Assembly: GCF_000744785.1 (NCBI RefSeq)
Contig: NZ_JQMO01000003.1
Span: forward strand, 1,240,001-1,304,000
DNA: 64,000 nucleotides
From: Kitasatospora azatica KCTC 9699
Lineage (GTDB): Bacteria; Actinomycetota; Actinomycetes; Streptomycetales; Streptomycetaceae
Reading direction: 5' to 3'
The notes beneath the pieces are model-generated. The model was given only the letters and a program-made list of their open reading frames with translations. It searched no databases and was not told the DNA's origin. The stretch's first letter is position 1, and every line of letters starts with the position of its first letter. The position numbers were made by a program, and so were the translations under genes. This document shows, piece by piece, positions 17,005 through 25,876 of the stretch.

Positions 17005-18747
17005 ATGCGCAGAAGCAGTCGATCGGCATGGGCGGTGACCTCGGCGGCAGGACTCCTGCTGGGTGGCGCCCTGTCGGTGCTGGGCATGGCGCATGCCCAG
17101 GCCTCGCAGAGCCTCCCGGCGGCCACCCCCGCGGCCGCTCCGGCCAACACCACCGGCGCGCCCGCCAGTTCGGGTGGGATCAAGGTCGCCTACTACGACC
17201 AGTGGGCGGTCTACCAGAACGCGTTCTACCTGAAGAACGTGGACACCACCGGTGAGGCGAGCAAGCTCAACTACCTGCTCTACGACTTCGAGAACATCGA
17301 CCCGTCCAACCTCACCTGCTTCGAGGCCAACTCGGCCGCCTCGCAGGACGAGAACAACCCCAACGCGGGTGACGGCGCCGGCGACTCGTTCGCGGACTAC
17401 GGCAAGACCTTCGCCAACGGCAACTCGGTGGACAACTCCACCGACACCTGGAACCAGCCGATCGCCGGCAACTTCCACCAGCTCCAGGAGCTGAAGGCGA
17501 AGTACCCGAACCTCAAGGTGGTGCTCAGCCTCGGCGGTTGGACGTACTCCAAGTACTTCTCCGACGCGGCGGCCACCGACGCCTCGCGCAAGAAGCTGGT
17601 CTCCTCCTGCATCGACATGTTCATCAAGGGCAACCTGCCCTCACAGGGCGGCTACGGCGGCGCGGGCACCGGCAAGGGCATCTTCGACGGCTTCGACATC
17701 GACTGGGAGTACCCGGGCGGCGGCGGGCACACCGGCAACCACGCCAGTCCGAACGACAAGCAGAACTTCACCGCGCTGCTGGCGGAGTTCCGTTCGGAGC
17801 TGAACGCGCAGGGGGCGGCGGACGGCAAGACCTACTCGCTCTCCGCGGCGCTGCCGGCCGGCCAGGACAAGATCAAGTACGTCGAGACCGACAAGATCGG
17901 CCAGTACCTGACCTTCGGCGACCCCATGACCTATGACATGCACGGCGGTTGGGAGCCCACCGGGCCGACCAACCACCAGTCGCCGATCTACGAGAACCCG
18001 GCCGACCCGTCCAACCCGATCACCCCCGGCACCTCCAAGTACTCGGCCAACGAGGCGATCAAGGCCTACACGGTCGGCGACTCGCAGTACGGCATCCCCG
18101 GCGGCTTCCCGGCGAGCAAGCTGAACATGGGCGTGCCGTTCTACTACCGCGGCTGGACCGGCGTGCCGGCCGGCAGCAACCACGGGCTCTTCCAGACGGC
18201 CACCGGACCCGCGCCCGGCGCCGCCGACTCGGGCAACGTGGCGGGCACCCGGATGTACAAGGAGCTCTCCGGGGTGGTGGACAACGCCTCCACCACCTTC
18301 TGGGACCCGGTCTCGCAGGCCGCGTACTTCTACGACGGGACCAACTTCTGGTCCGGTGAGTCCAAGCAGTCGATCCAGGCCAAGGCCGACTACCTGCACT
18401 GCAACGGTCTCGGCGGGACGATGATGTTCTCGCTCTACGACCTGGACCCGGCGGCCACCCTGTTCAACGCGGTGGTGACCGACACCAACGGTTCGGCCGG
18501 CAACTGCCCGGCGCCGACCCCCACGCCCACGCCGACCCCACGCCCACGCCGACCCCCACGCCCACGCCGACCCCCACCCCCACCCCCACGCCGACTCCCA
18601 CCCCCACGCCGACCCCCACCCCGACCCCGACTCCCACCCCCACGCCCACCCCGACCGGCCCGTCCGGGAACCCGGTGGTCAACGGCGGCTTCGAGTCCGG
18701 CGCGCTCTCGCCGTGGACCTGCACCGGCAACCTCGGCTCGGTGGTGA
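17005..18747 (+). CDS. secreted GH18 chitinase, frameshifted after the catalytic domain
   Basis: 580 residues as read. Signal peptide at 1-34 ([20 protein letters not shown], cleavage near AHAQA). The complete GH18 barrel has the catalytic motif D228, D231, D233, E235 ([12 protein letters not shown]) and conserved [13 protein letters not shown] and [11 protein letters not shown]. At about 18536-18539 the Pro-Thr linker has CCCC where the repeat pattern has five Cs. From there the reading frame becomes an Arg/Pro string ending at 18747, while the correct frame carries a CBM. The catalytic domain should still be made and secreted. Purine-rich GAGAAGAGAAA precedes the ATG. Confidence 0.88.
   Translation: MRRSSRSAWAVTSAAGLLLGGALSVLGMAHAQASQSLPAATPAAAPANTTGAPASSGGIKVAYYDQWAVYQNAFYLKNVDTTGEASKLNYLLYDFENIDPSNLTCFEANSAASQDENNPNAGDGAGDSFADYGKTFANGNSVDNSTDTWNQPIAGNFHQLQELKAKYPNLKVVLSLGGWTYSKYFSDAAATDASRKKLVSSCIDMFIKGNLPSQGGYGGAGTGKGIFDGFDIDWEYPGGGGHTGNHASPNDKQNFTALLAEFRSELNAQGAADGKTYSLSAALPAGQDKIKYVETDKIGQYLTFGDPMTYDMHGGWEPTGPTNHQSPIYENPADPSNPITPGTSKYSANEAIKAYTVGDSQYGIPGGFPASKLNMGVPFYYRGWTGVPAGSNHGLFQTATGPAPGAADSGNVAGTRMYKELSGVVDNASTTFWDPVSQAAYFYDGTNFWSGESKQSIQAKADYLHCNGLGGTMMFSLYDLDPAATLFNAVVTDTNGSAGNCPAPTPTPTPTPRPRRPPRPRRPPPPPPRRLPPPRRPPPRPRLPPPRPPRPARPGTRWSTAASSPARSRRGPAPATSARW
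18516..18658 (+). repeat. Pro-Thr linker repeat of chitinase 2 containing the frameshift
   Basis: CCCACG/CCGACC six-base tandem. All C-runs in this context are five long except 18536-18539, which is four. Restoring one C joins the GH18 frame (17005) to the CBM frame (18675). Confidence 0.8.
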
Positions 18748-19058
18748 GCACCCCGGCGCACTCCGGCTCGCACGCCCTGGCGGGGGCTGCCAGCAGCAGT
18801 GACGACGCCCAGTGCTCGCAGACCATCACGGTCAAGCCCAACACCACCTACACGCTCTCCGGTTGGGTGCAGGGCAACTACACCTACCTCGGAGTGACCG
18901 GCTCCGGCGCGGACAGCTCGAACTGGACCACCGGCCCCAACTGGTCCCAGCTGTCGACCAAGTTCACCACCGGCGCGACGGTGACCTCGGTGACCGTCTG
19001 GGTGCACGGCTGGTACGGCCAGGGCACCTACTACGCGGATGACATCAGCGTGAGCTGA
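18675..19058 (+). pseudogene. detached C-terminal CBM of chitinase 2
   Basis: About 127 residues, [20 protein letters not shown] to GTYYADDISVS, a CBM closely similar to the N-terminal module of the first chitinase (shared [12 protein letters not shown] and HGWYG segments). It is out of frame with the upstream GH18 domain by one base and has no start site or Shine-Dalgarno of its own. It would be translated only if the linker frameshift is corrected, suppressed or a sequencing error. Confidence 0.8.
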
Positions 19059-19074
19059 GGGTCCGTGAGCAAAC

Positions 19075-19112
19075 GGAGGCGGTGTCACCGGATAAGCGGT
19101 GGCGCCGCCTCC
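19075..19112 (+). terminator. terminator after the chitinase unit
   Basis: Stem of about 15 bp with minor mismatches (19075-19089 with 19098-19112), 16 nt after the CBM stop codon. The rest of the 313-nt gap up to 19371 holds no gene that I can support. The Sel1 gene promoter is expected there, but I could not define one. Confidence 0.65.
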
Positions 19113-19371
19113 GGTACTATGGGCAGACGCTCGCACCATCCTTCGCACCACGGGGGTTTGTGAGGCGCAAGTGTCGGGAAATCGACAAAGCGCCGAAGCA
19201 ATCTCCGCCGGCTTCGGCCCGGCCCGGCAAAATCGCGCGGGCAGGTGTACGCGGGTGTTCGGGTGATGCGACGATGGACCACATGGGGGACGGGACACGG
19301 CTGTTGGCGGGCCGTGCGCCGAGACGCGTCCCTGCTGGATGCCGCGGCACTCGGGGGGAGCGGGAGTCGGC

Positions 19372-21300
19372 ATGAAGCTGATCGGCAAGAACCAGCCGGG
19401 CGCCGACAGCGGCCCGGTGGACACCTCCGCCGCGATGGCCGCGCCCACCGCACCGGTACCCGCCCAGCGCGGCCTGGGCCGTCCCGGGCCCGGCCGCTCC
19501 TACGGCCCCGAGAGCCTGGAACCGGTCCCCCTCCCGCAGGTGACCGGCCCCTACCCCGCGCCCGCCGCCTCGCCCGCCCTCCGCGAGCCCGATACAGCCG
19601 ATGCCGCCAGCTTCGAGAGCGAGCTCGCGGCCCGCGAGTCCGCCGCCCTGGAGACCAGGCACCGCGCCGCGGCCGACGCGGGCGACGCCGGGGCGGCCAG
19701 CCAGCTCGGTGCGCTGCTGCTGCGCCGCGGCGACCTGGACGACGCCGAACCGTATCTGCGCCGCGCTGCCGCGGCCGGACTGCGGGCCGCCGCCAACAAC
19801 CTCGGCGTGCTGCTGCACCAGCGCGGCCACCGGTCCGAGGCCGGCCAGTGGTGGCGCCACGCGGCGGTGGCCGGCAGCGCCCCGGCCGCGCACGCGCTCG
19901 GCCTGCACCTGCGCGACCACGGCGACGAGGAGTCCGCCGAGTACTGGCTGCACTTCGCCGCCGAGCAGGGCCACGCGCTCGGCGCCTACGCGCTGGGCGA
20001 CCTGATGGAGCACCGGCGCGACGTGCGCGCCGAACGCTGGTTCAAGCTGGCCGCCGACGCCGGGCACCGGGAGGCCGCCTACCGGCTGGCCCGGATGCGC
20101 GAGGCCGCCGGCGACAAGGACAGCGCCGAGACCTGGTACCGCACCGCGGCCGTGCGCAGCCACGCCCGGGCGGCACTGCGGCTCGGCGTGCTGGTCGAGG
20201 AGCGGGCCACCGGCGACCAGGCGCTGCGCGAGGAGGCGGCCCGCTGGTACCGGCAGTCCGCGCAGAACGGCGAGCCCCGGGCGGCCTGCGCGCTCGGCTT
20301 CCTGCTGCGCGACTCGGGCGACCTGCCGGCCGCCGCCGAGTGGTGGCAGGAGGCCGCCGAGGCGGGCGACGGCAACGCCGCCAACGCGCTCGGCGCACTG
20401 CACGCGAGCCGTGGCGAGGACGGCGCCGCCGAGCGCTGGTACCGCGCCGCGCTGGAGGCCGGCGACCACAACGGCGCGTTCAACCTGGGCCTGCTGTGCG
20501 CCGCCACCGGCCGCGAGGCGCAGGCCGAGCAGTGGTACCGCCGGGCCGCCTACGCCGGGCACCGGGAGGCCTGCAACGCGCTGGCCGTGGTGCTGCTGCA
20601 GCGCGGCGACGAGTCCGGCGCCGAGCCCTGGTTCTCCAAGGCCGCCGAGGCGGGCAGCGTGGACGGAGCCTTCAACCTGGGCATCCTGCACGCGGGCCGG
20701 GGCGAGCAGCAGCAGGCCCAGGAGTGGTACGCCCGCGCCGCCGCCGAGGGCCACGGTGAGGCGGCGCTGCAGCTCGCGGTGGTCAAGGAGCAGCGCGGCG
20801 ACCTGCCCGCAGCCCTGGACCGCTACCGGCAGGCCGCCGCCGGTGGCTCGGCCGAGGGCGCCTTCCGGCTGGCCTCGCTGCTGGACCGGCGCGCGGACGT
20901 GCCGGAGGAGGCCGAGCACTGGTACGCGGTGGCGGCCGACGCGGGACATGCCCGGGCTCAGGTACGGATGGGCGTGCGGGCCGCCGAGCGCGGCGCGCTG
21001 GAGATCGCGGAGAGCTGGTACCGGCGGGCCGCCGAGTCCGGCAGCCGCAGCGCGGCCTTCAACCTGGGCCTGCTGCTGGCCCGTCAGGAACGCGAGCCGG
21101 AGGCGATGCTCTGGTACACCCGGGCCGCCGACGCGGGTCACGGGCGGGCCGCGCTGCGGCTGGCCCTGCTGGCGCTGCGCCGGGGCGAGCCGGTGCAGGC
21201 CGAGAACTGGTGCAAGCGGGCCGCCGACTACGGCCCGCCGGAGGTCGCCGAGCGCGCGGCCCGGCTGCTGGATGCGATGCACCCGGAGATGACGGCCTGA
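19372..21300 (+). CDS. Sel1-like/TPR repeat protein
   Basis: 642 residues. A Pro/Ala-rich N-terminus of about 90 residues is followed by roughly 13-14 tandem SLR/TPR units of about 36 residues, recognisable by repeated AAEAGxxxAAFNLGLLL and AExWYRRAA signatures (for example GDHNGAFNLGLLCAATG). No enzyme motif, signal peptide or membrane segment is seen, so this should be a cytoplasmic alpha-solenoid scaffold. The partner is unknown. ATG at 19372 (MKLIGKNQPG) has GGGAG about 8 nt upstream; an in-frame ATG at 19339 is less well placed. Confidence 0.85.
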   Translation: MKLIGKNQPGADSGPVDTSAAMAAPTAPVPAQRGLGRPGPGRSYGPESLEPVPLPQVTGPYPAPAASPALREPDTADAASFESELAARESAALETRHRAAADAGDAGAASQLGALLLRRGDLDDAEPYLRRAAAAGLRAAANNLGVLLHQRGHRSEAGQWWRHAAVAGSAPAAHALGLHLRDHGDEESAEYWLHFAAEQGHALGAYALGDLMEHRRDVRAERWFKLAADAGHREAAYRLARMREAAGDKDSAETWYRTAAVRSHARAALRLGVLVEERATGDQALREEAARWYRQSAQNGEPRAACALGFLLRDSGDLPAAAEWWQEAAEAGDGNAANALGALHASRGEDGAAERWYRAALEAGDHNGAFNLGLLCAATGREAQAEQWYRRAAYAGHREACNALAVVLLQRGDESGAEPWFSKAAEAGSVDGAFNLGILHAGRGEQQQAQEWYARAAAEGHGEAALQLAVVKEQRGDLPAALDRYRQAAAGGSAEGAFRLASLLDRRADVPEEAEHWYAVAADAGHARAQVRMGVRAAERGALEIAESWYRRAAESGSRSAAFNLGLLLARQEREPEAMLWYTRAADAGHGRAALRLALLALRRGEPVQAENWCKRAADYGPPEVAERAARLLDAMHPEMTA

Positions 21301-21307
21301 CGGGACG

Positions 21308-21727
21308 TCAGTTGCCGCTCAGGCAGTCCGGACAGAGCCCGCGGTAGGTGATCTCCGCGCCGGAGACCGCGAAGCCGAAGCGCTCGGCGTCGGGCAGCGC
21401 CGAGAGCGGGTCGCCGAACGGGTGGACGTCGCGGATGGTGCCGCAGCGCGAGCAGATCAGGTGCTGGTGCGAGTGGTGCGCGTTGGGGTCGTAGCGCTTG
21501 GCCCGACCGTCGGTGGAGACCTCCAGTACCTCGCCGAGCACCACGAGCTCGCCGAGCGTGTTGTAGACCGTCGCGCGGCTGATCTCGGGCAGCCGGGAGA
21601 CCGCACGGGCGTGCACCTCGTCGGCGGTCAGGTGGACGTGGTCACCGTCGAGCACCTCCGCCACGACTCGCCGCTGCGCGGTCAGTCGCCAGCCTCGGCT
21701 TCTCAGTCGTTCCAGCAGGTCGCTCAT
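21308..21727 (-). CDS. Fur-family repressor (PerR/CatR-like)
   Basis: 139 residues. The winged-helix DNA-binding domain (GWRLTAQRRVVAEVLDGDHV, then EISRATVYNTLGELVVLGEV) is followed by the metal-binding dimerisation domain with HHSHQHLICSRCG and a second CxxC near the end (GLCPDCLSGN), the structural zinc site. Its position divergent from a catalase gene fits a peroxide-sensing repressor of the FurA/CatR type. MSDLLERLRSRGW at 21727 is the family start; an in-frame ATG at 21745 is closer to the predicted transcription start. Confidence 0.88.
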   Translation of the reverse strand: MSDLLERLRSRGWRLTAQRRVVAEVLDGDHVHLTADEVHARAVSRLPEISRATVYNTLGELVVLGEVLEVSTDGRAKRYDPNAHHSHQHLICSRCGTIRDVHPFGDPLSALPDAERFGFAVSGAEITYRGLCPDCLSGN

Positions 21728-21757
21728 GCGAACAGGGTAGGGCACGATCCGAACTTG

Positions 21758-21794
21758 GCTCTAGTATTGACTTAGATATTGTCCAAGCTAGGAT
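21758..21794. promoter_or_regulatory. face-to-face overlapping promoters and operator of fur-type gene and katA
   Basis: Plus strand: TTGACT (21767-21772), 16 nt, TAGGAT (21789-21794) for the catalase gene. Minus strand: TTGGAC (21786-21781), 17 nt, TAGAGC (21763-21758) for the regulator. The two promoters share an A/T-rich interrupted palindrome, TTGAC-N9-GTCCAA, which is a good candidate operator for the Fur-family repressor. Confidence 0.65.
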
Positions 21795-21856
21795 CGGCTC
21801 CAGAACTTCACCGCTGAACCAGCTGTACGACCGGACAGAGACCCCGGAGGCTTCCC

Positions 21857-23335
21857 ATGACTGCCCAGGACGAGCTGCGGCCGATCCTCACCACCGAGGC
21901 CGGCGCGCCCGTGGCCGACAACCAGAACACCGAGACCGCAGGCATAGGCGGCCCGGCCCTGATCCAGGACCAGCTGCTCTTCGAGAAGCTCGCGCACTTC
22001 AACCGCGAGCGGATCCCGGAGCGCGTGGTGCACGCCCGCGGCGCCGCCGCCTACGGCACCTTCACGGTGACCGCGGACGTCACGCCGTACACCCGGGCGG
22101 CGTTCCTCTCCGAGGTCGGCAAGCAGACCGAGACCTTCCTGCGCTTCTCCACGGTGGCCGGCAACCTCGGCTCGGCCGACGCGGTGCGCGACCCGCGCGG
22201 TTTCGCGCTGAAGTTCTACACCGAGGACGGGAACTACGACCTGGTCGGGAACAACACCCCGGTGTTCTTCATCAAGGACGCCATCAAGTTCCCGGACTTC
22301 ATCCACACCCAGAAGCGCGACCCGTACACCGGCTCGCAGGAGGCGGACAACGTCTGGGACTTCTGGGGCCTGTCGCCCGAGTCCACCCACCAGGTCACCT
22401 GGCTCTTCGGTGACCGCGGCATCCCCGCCTCCTACCGCCACCTCAACGGCTACGGCTCGCACACCTACCAGTGGCAGAACGAGGCCGGCGAGTACTTCTG
22501 GGTCAAGTACCACTTCAAGACCGACCAGGGGATCAAGAACCTGACGGCCGAGGACGCGGCCAAGCTGGCCGGCGAGGACCCGGACAGCCACCAGCGCGAC
22601 CTGCGCGAGTCGATCGAGCGCGGCGAGTTCCCGAGCTGGACCGTGCAGGTGCAGATCATGCCGGCCGCCGACGCCGCCGAGTACCGGTTCAACCCGTTCG
22701 ACCTGACCAAGGTCTGGCCGCACGCGGACTACCCGCCGATCGAGATCGGCAAGCTGGAGCTCAACCGCAACCCCGACAACGTCTTCGCCGAGGTCGAGCA
22801 GTCGATCTTCTCCCCGGCGCACTTCGTGCCCGGCATCGGCCCGTCCCCGGACAAGATGCTGCAGGGCCGGCTGTTCGCCTACGCGGACGCGCACCGCTAC
22901 CGGGTCGGCATCAACGCCGACCACCTGCCGGTGAACCGCCCGCACGCCACCGAGGCGCGCACCAACAGCCGCGACGGCTACCTCTATGACGGCCGCCACG
23001 GCCGCCAGAAGAACTACGAGCCGAACAGCTTCGGCGGCCCGGTGCAGACCGGCCGGGCGCTCTGGTCGGCCACCCCGGTCAGCGGCGCGACCGGTAACCA
23101 CGAGGCGCCCTCGCACCGCGAGGACAGCGACTTCGTGCAGGCGGGCAACCTGTACCGGCTCTTCTCGGAGGACGAGAAGCAGCGTCTGATCGCCAACCTG
23201 GCCGGCTTCATCGCCAAGGTCTCGGCCGACCGCGAGGACATCGTGGAGCGGGCGATCGACAACTTCCGCCAGGCGGACGCCGACTACGGTCAGCGCCTGG
23301 AGGCCGCGGTGCGCGAGCTGCGCAAGCAGCAGTAG
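21857..23335 (+). CDS. katA: monofunctional heme catalase
   Basis: 492 residues, small-subunit clade length. Catalytic His in [15 protein letters not shown] (about residue 58), distal Asn in [14 protein letters not shown], and proximal heme Tyr in [12 protein letters not shown] (about 345). It dismutates hydrogen peroxide in the cytoplasm. GGAGG is 6-7 nt before the ATG. It is divergent from the Fur-type repressor gene with a shared operator, so expression is probably peroxide-inducible. A strong terminator follows. Confidence 0.96.
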   Translation: MTAQDELRPILTTEAGAPVADNQNTETAGIGGPALIQDQLLFEKLAHFNRERIPERVVHARGAAAYGTFTVTADVTPYTRAAFLSEVGKQTETFLRFSTVAGNLGSADAVRDPRGFALKFYTEDGNYDLVGNNTPVFFIKDAIKFPDFIHTQKRDPYTGSQEADNVWDFWGLSPESTHQVTWLFGDRGIPASYRHLNGYGSHTYQWQNEAGEYFWVKYHFKTDQGIKNLTAEDAAKLAGEDPDSHQRDLRESIERGEFPSWTVQVQIMPAADAAEYRFNPFDLTKVWPHADYPPIEIGKLELNRNPDNVFAEVEQSIFSPAHFVPGIGPSPDKMLQGRLFAYADAHRYRVGINADHLPVNRPHATEARTNSRDGYLYDGRHGRQKNYEPNSFGGPVQTGRALWSATPVSGATGNHEAPSHREDSDFVQAGNLYRLFSEDEKQRLIANLAGFIAKVSADREDIVERAIDNFRQADADYGQRLEAAVRELRKQQ

Positions 23336-23351
23336 GCACCACCCCCAAGCC

Positions 23352-23391
23352 GCGGGCCCCGACGATCAGCTGACTGATCGTCGGGGCCCGC
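23352..23391. terminator. terminator after katA
   Basis: 18-bp perfect stem (23352-23369 with 23374-23391) with a 4-nt loop, between the convergent katA and hisN genes. The remaining 145 bases to hisN contain no gene I can support. Confidence 0.85.
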
Positions 23392-23536
23392 ACCCAGTGT
23401 TTTCGCCCGCTCGCCGCCGGGCGCTCGAGCCCGGTGTCGACGGTCGGCGGGCGCTGCGCTCCCTCGTTCCTCGGTCGCTTGACCCTTCTCCCTTTCGACA
23501 CCGGCGCGCCCTTTGGCTCGGGGCGGGTGCGGAGCA

Positions 23537-24334
23537 TCAGACGCTGAGGTGGCGCAGCGCTTCCTGGTGCAGGATGCCGTTGGAGGCCACCGCGTCCGCG
23601 CCGCCCGGGCCGTCGATGCCGTCCAGGCCGGTGAAGCGGCCGCCGGCCTCCTGCACCACGATGCACGGGGCGGCCATGTCCCACAGGCTCAGCTCCGGCT
23701 CGGCGGCGATGTCCACCGCGCCCTCGGCGACCATCATGTAGGACCAGAAGTCGCCGTAGGCGCGGGTGCGCCAGCAGGCCCGGGTCAGGTCCAGGAACGG
23801 GTCCAGGCGGCCGCGCTCCTCCCAGCCGCTGAGCGAGGAGTAGGAGAGCGAGGCGTCCTCGATCCGGGAGACCGCGGAGACCTGGATCCGGCTCGCCTTG
23901 GCCAGGCTGCGCCCGGCGTACGCGCCCAGACCCTTGGCCGCCCACCAGCGCCGGTTCAGGGCGGGCGCCGAGACCATGCCGACCACCGGCTGCTCCTGGC
24001 CGTCCGCGCCGACCTCGAGCAGCGCGATCAGGGTGGCCCAGACCGGCACGCCGCGGATGTAGTTCTTGGTCCCGTCGATCGGGTCGATCACCCAGCGCCG
24101 CGGCCCCGAGCCGACCAGGCCGAACTCCTCGCCCATCACCGCGTCGCGCGGCCGGGCCCGCTGCAGCACACCGCGGACCAGCTCCTCGGCGGCCTTGTCG
24201 GCGTCGCTGACCGGCGTCAGGTCGGGCTTGGTCTCGACCTTCAGGTCCAGCGCCCGGAACCGCTCCAGGGTGACCGAGTCGGCCGAGTCGGCGAGCACAT
24301 GGGCGAGGCGGAGATCATCGTGGTAGTCGGCCAT
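23537..24334 (-). CDS. hisN: histidinol-phosphatase, inositol-monophosphatase type
   Basis: 265 residues with the IMPase fold metal sites: VMGEEFG (Glu), [15 protein letters not shown] (the DPIDGT loop) and [19 protein letters not shown] (second Asp). HisN removes phosphate from L-histidinol phosphate, the step before HisD in histidine synthesis. The actinobacterial HisN group has this length and the [20 protein letters not shown]-terminus. A generic inositol phosphatase role cannot be excluded. It is last in the co-directional row aroA-rsgA-SMR-hisN. Confidence 0.85.
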   Translation of the reverse strand: MADYHDDLRLAHVLADSADSVTLERFRALDLKVETKPDLTPVSDADKAAEELVRGVLQRARPRDAVMGEEFGLVGSGPRRWVIDPIDGTKNYIRGVPVWATLIALLEVGADGQEQPVVGMVSAPALNRRWWAAKGLGAYAGRSLAKASRIQVSAVSRIEDASLSYSSLSGWEERGRLDPFLDLTRACWRTRAYGDFWSYMMVAEGAVDIAAEPELSLWDMAAPCIVVQEAGGRFTGLDGIDGPGGADAVASNGILHQEALRHLSV

Positions 24335-24378
24335 GGATCGAACAGTACCGTCCGGGCACCCTCGCGGACCGGAGCGTT

Positions 24379-24702
24379 TCAGTGTCCGGACCCGCTGAGT
24401 TGGAGCCCGACCACGCCGGCGATCACCAGCGAGATGGAGACCAGCTTGAGCGCCGAGGTGGTCTCGTTCATCCAGATCATCCCGTAGACCGCGGTGCCGG
24501 CCGCGCCGATGCCGGTCCACACCGCGTAGGCGCTGCCGACCGGCAGGTGCTTGAGGGAGAGGGTGAGCAGGCCGAAGCTGCTGAGCGCGAAGAGGCAGAA
24601 GGCGATGGTGGGGACGAGCTTGGTGAAGCCGTGGCTCAGCTTGAGGTTGATCGCGAAGCCGGTTTCCAGCAGCCCCGCGAGGACCACCATGACCCATGCC
24701 AT
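24379..24702 (-). CDS. SMR-family transporter (SugE/Gdx-like)
   Basis: 107 residues with four transmembrane helices. The conserved Glu of the SMR family is in the first helix ([21 protein letters not shown]13), followed by [23 protein letters not shown] proteins are dual-topology proton antiporters for guanidinium or quaternary ammonium compounds. Only one copy is present, consistent with a homodimer, and no guanidine riboswitch is recognisable upstream. ATG at 24702 has GGGAGA upstream; the frame extends 14 codons further but without membrane-protein character. Confidence 0.85.
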   Translation of the reverse strand: MAWVMVVLAGLLETGFAINLKLSHGFTKLVPTIAFCLFALSSFGLLTLSLKHLPVGSAYAVWTGIGAAGTAVYGMIWMNETTSALKLVSISLVIAGVVGLQLSGSGH

Positions 24703-24775
24703 CGGTTCGTCTCCCTTGGTATCCGCCGACCCTCTTATGATCACCAGTCACAGCGGCGCTGACACCTCGGGACTC

Positions 24776-25861
24776 TCAGCCGCCCTCGCGCTCCTGGTCC
24801 CGTTCGTGTTCGCCCTCGCGCGTCTCCCGGGAGGCGAGCAGTCGGCGCAGCGAGTAGAGCCGGGCCGGGTCGGCATGGCCGTCGGCCACCCAGGCGTCCA
24901 GCGCGCAGTCCTTCTCGTCGTGGCTGCAGGCGCGCGGGCAGTCCTCGGTGCCCGGCTCCAGGTCGGGGAAGGCGTGGATCACCCGGGACGGGTCGATGTG
25001 CGAGAGCCCGAAGGAACGGAAGCCGGGCGTGTCGATCACCCAGCCCGGGTCCAGCGCCTTCTTCGAGCCCGGCTTGGTCCCCGGCGGCGGGGGCAACCGC
25101 AGCGCCAGCGCCGAGACCGTGGTGTGCCGGCCGCGCCCGGTCACCGCGTTGACGTTCCCGGTGATCCGCTGGTGCTGCGGCACCAGCGCGTTGACCAGGG
25201 TGGTCTTTCCGACGCCCGAGTGGCCGATGAAGACCGTGGACAGGCCGCGCAGGTGCTCGCGGACCGCCTCGGCGCCGGCCGTCGCCAGCTCGTCCCGCCG
25301 GGTCACCACGTACGTGATGCCGAGCGGGGCGTAGGACTCCAGCAGCGGCTCGGCCGAGGCCAGGTCGGACTTGGTGAGCACCAGCAGCGGTTCCATGCCG
25401 GCGTCGTAGGCGGCCACCAGGCAGCGGTCGATCAGTCGCGGGCGCGGCTCCGGGTCGGCCAGTGCGGTGACGATGGCCAGCTGGTCGGCGTTGGCCACCA
25501 CGATCCGCTCGTACGGGTCGTCGTCGTCCGCGGTGCGGCGCAGCACCGAGGTGCGCTCCTCCACCCGGACGATCCGGGCCAGCGTGTCCGGCTCGCCGGA
25601 CAGGTCGCCGACCAGGTGGACGATGTCGCCGACCACCACCCCCTTGCGGCCCAGCTCACGGGCCTTCATGGCGGTGACCTCGCGCTCCCGCTTGGTCCCG
25701 GCGTCGACCAGGCAGGTCAGCCGGCCCCGGTCGACGGTGAGGATCATCCCCTCGTCGGCGTCCTCGTGCTTGGGCCTGATCCGGGTCCTGGGCCGGGATC
25801 CCTTGCGGCCCGGGCGGTTGCGGATGTCGTCCTCGTCGGCGTCCTTGCCGTAACGGCGCAT
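24776..25861 (-). CDS. rsgA: ribosome small-subunit GTPase RsgA
   Basis: 361 residues. Order: N-terminal basic region, OB fold, then the circularly permuted GTPase with G4 TKSD (about 163), G1 GHSGVGKTT (about 213), G3 DTPG (about 274) and a C-terminal zinc finger CPRACSHDEKDC (about 303-314). RsgA assists late 30S maturation. It starts 15 nt after the aroA stop on the same strand, an arrangement typical of streptomycetes. Confidence 0.95.
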   Translation of the reverse strand: MRRYGKDADEDDIRNRPGRKGSRPRTRIRPKHEDADEGMILTVDRGRLTCLVDAGTKREREVTAMKARELGRKGVVVGDIVHLVGDLSGEPDTLARIVRVEERTSVLRRTADDDDPYERIVVANADQLAIVTALADPEPRPRLIDRCLVAAYDAGMEPLLVLTKSDLASAEPLLESYAPLGITYVVTRRDELATAGAEAVREHLRGLSTVFIGHSGVGKTTLVNALVPQHQRITGNVNAVTGRGRHTTVSALALRLPPPPGTKPGSKKALDPGWVIDTPGFRSFGLSHIDPSRVIHAFPDLEPGTEDCPRACSHDEKDCALDAWVADGHADPARLYSLRRLLASRETREGEHERDQEREGG

Positions 25862-25876
25862 GGTGCTCGTACCCGC

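Noticed and set aside
15961..18658. Possible CRISPR-like repeats in the CCCACG/CCGACC tracts
   Set aside because: Six-base coding tandems without spacers, in frame for Pro-Thr linkers, with no cas genes.
18435..19448. Minus-strand frames with long Gly-Val repeats opposite the chitinase linkers
   Set aside because: Pure antisense reading of the Pro-Thr linker DNA; no start site or motif.
23392..23536. GC-rich inverted stretches between katA and hisN as a repeat element or small RNA
   Set aside because: Only short imperfect complementarity beyond the katA terminator; no second copy in the window.
24703..24775. Guanidine (ykkC) riboswitch before the SMR transporter
   Set aside because: I could not find the conserved ykkC or mini-ykkC elements in the short upstream region.
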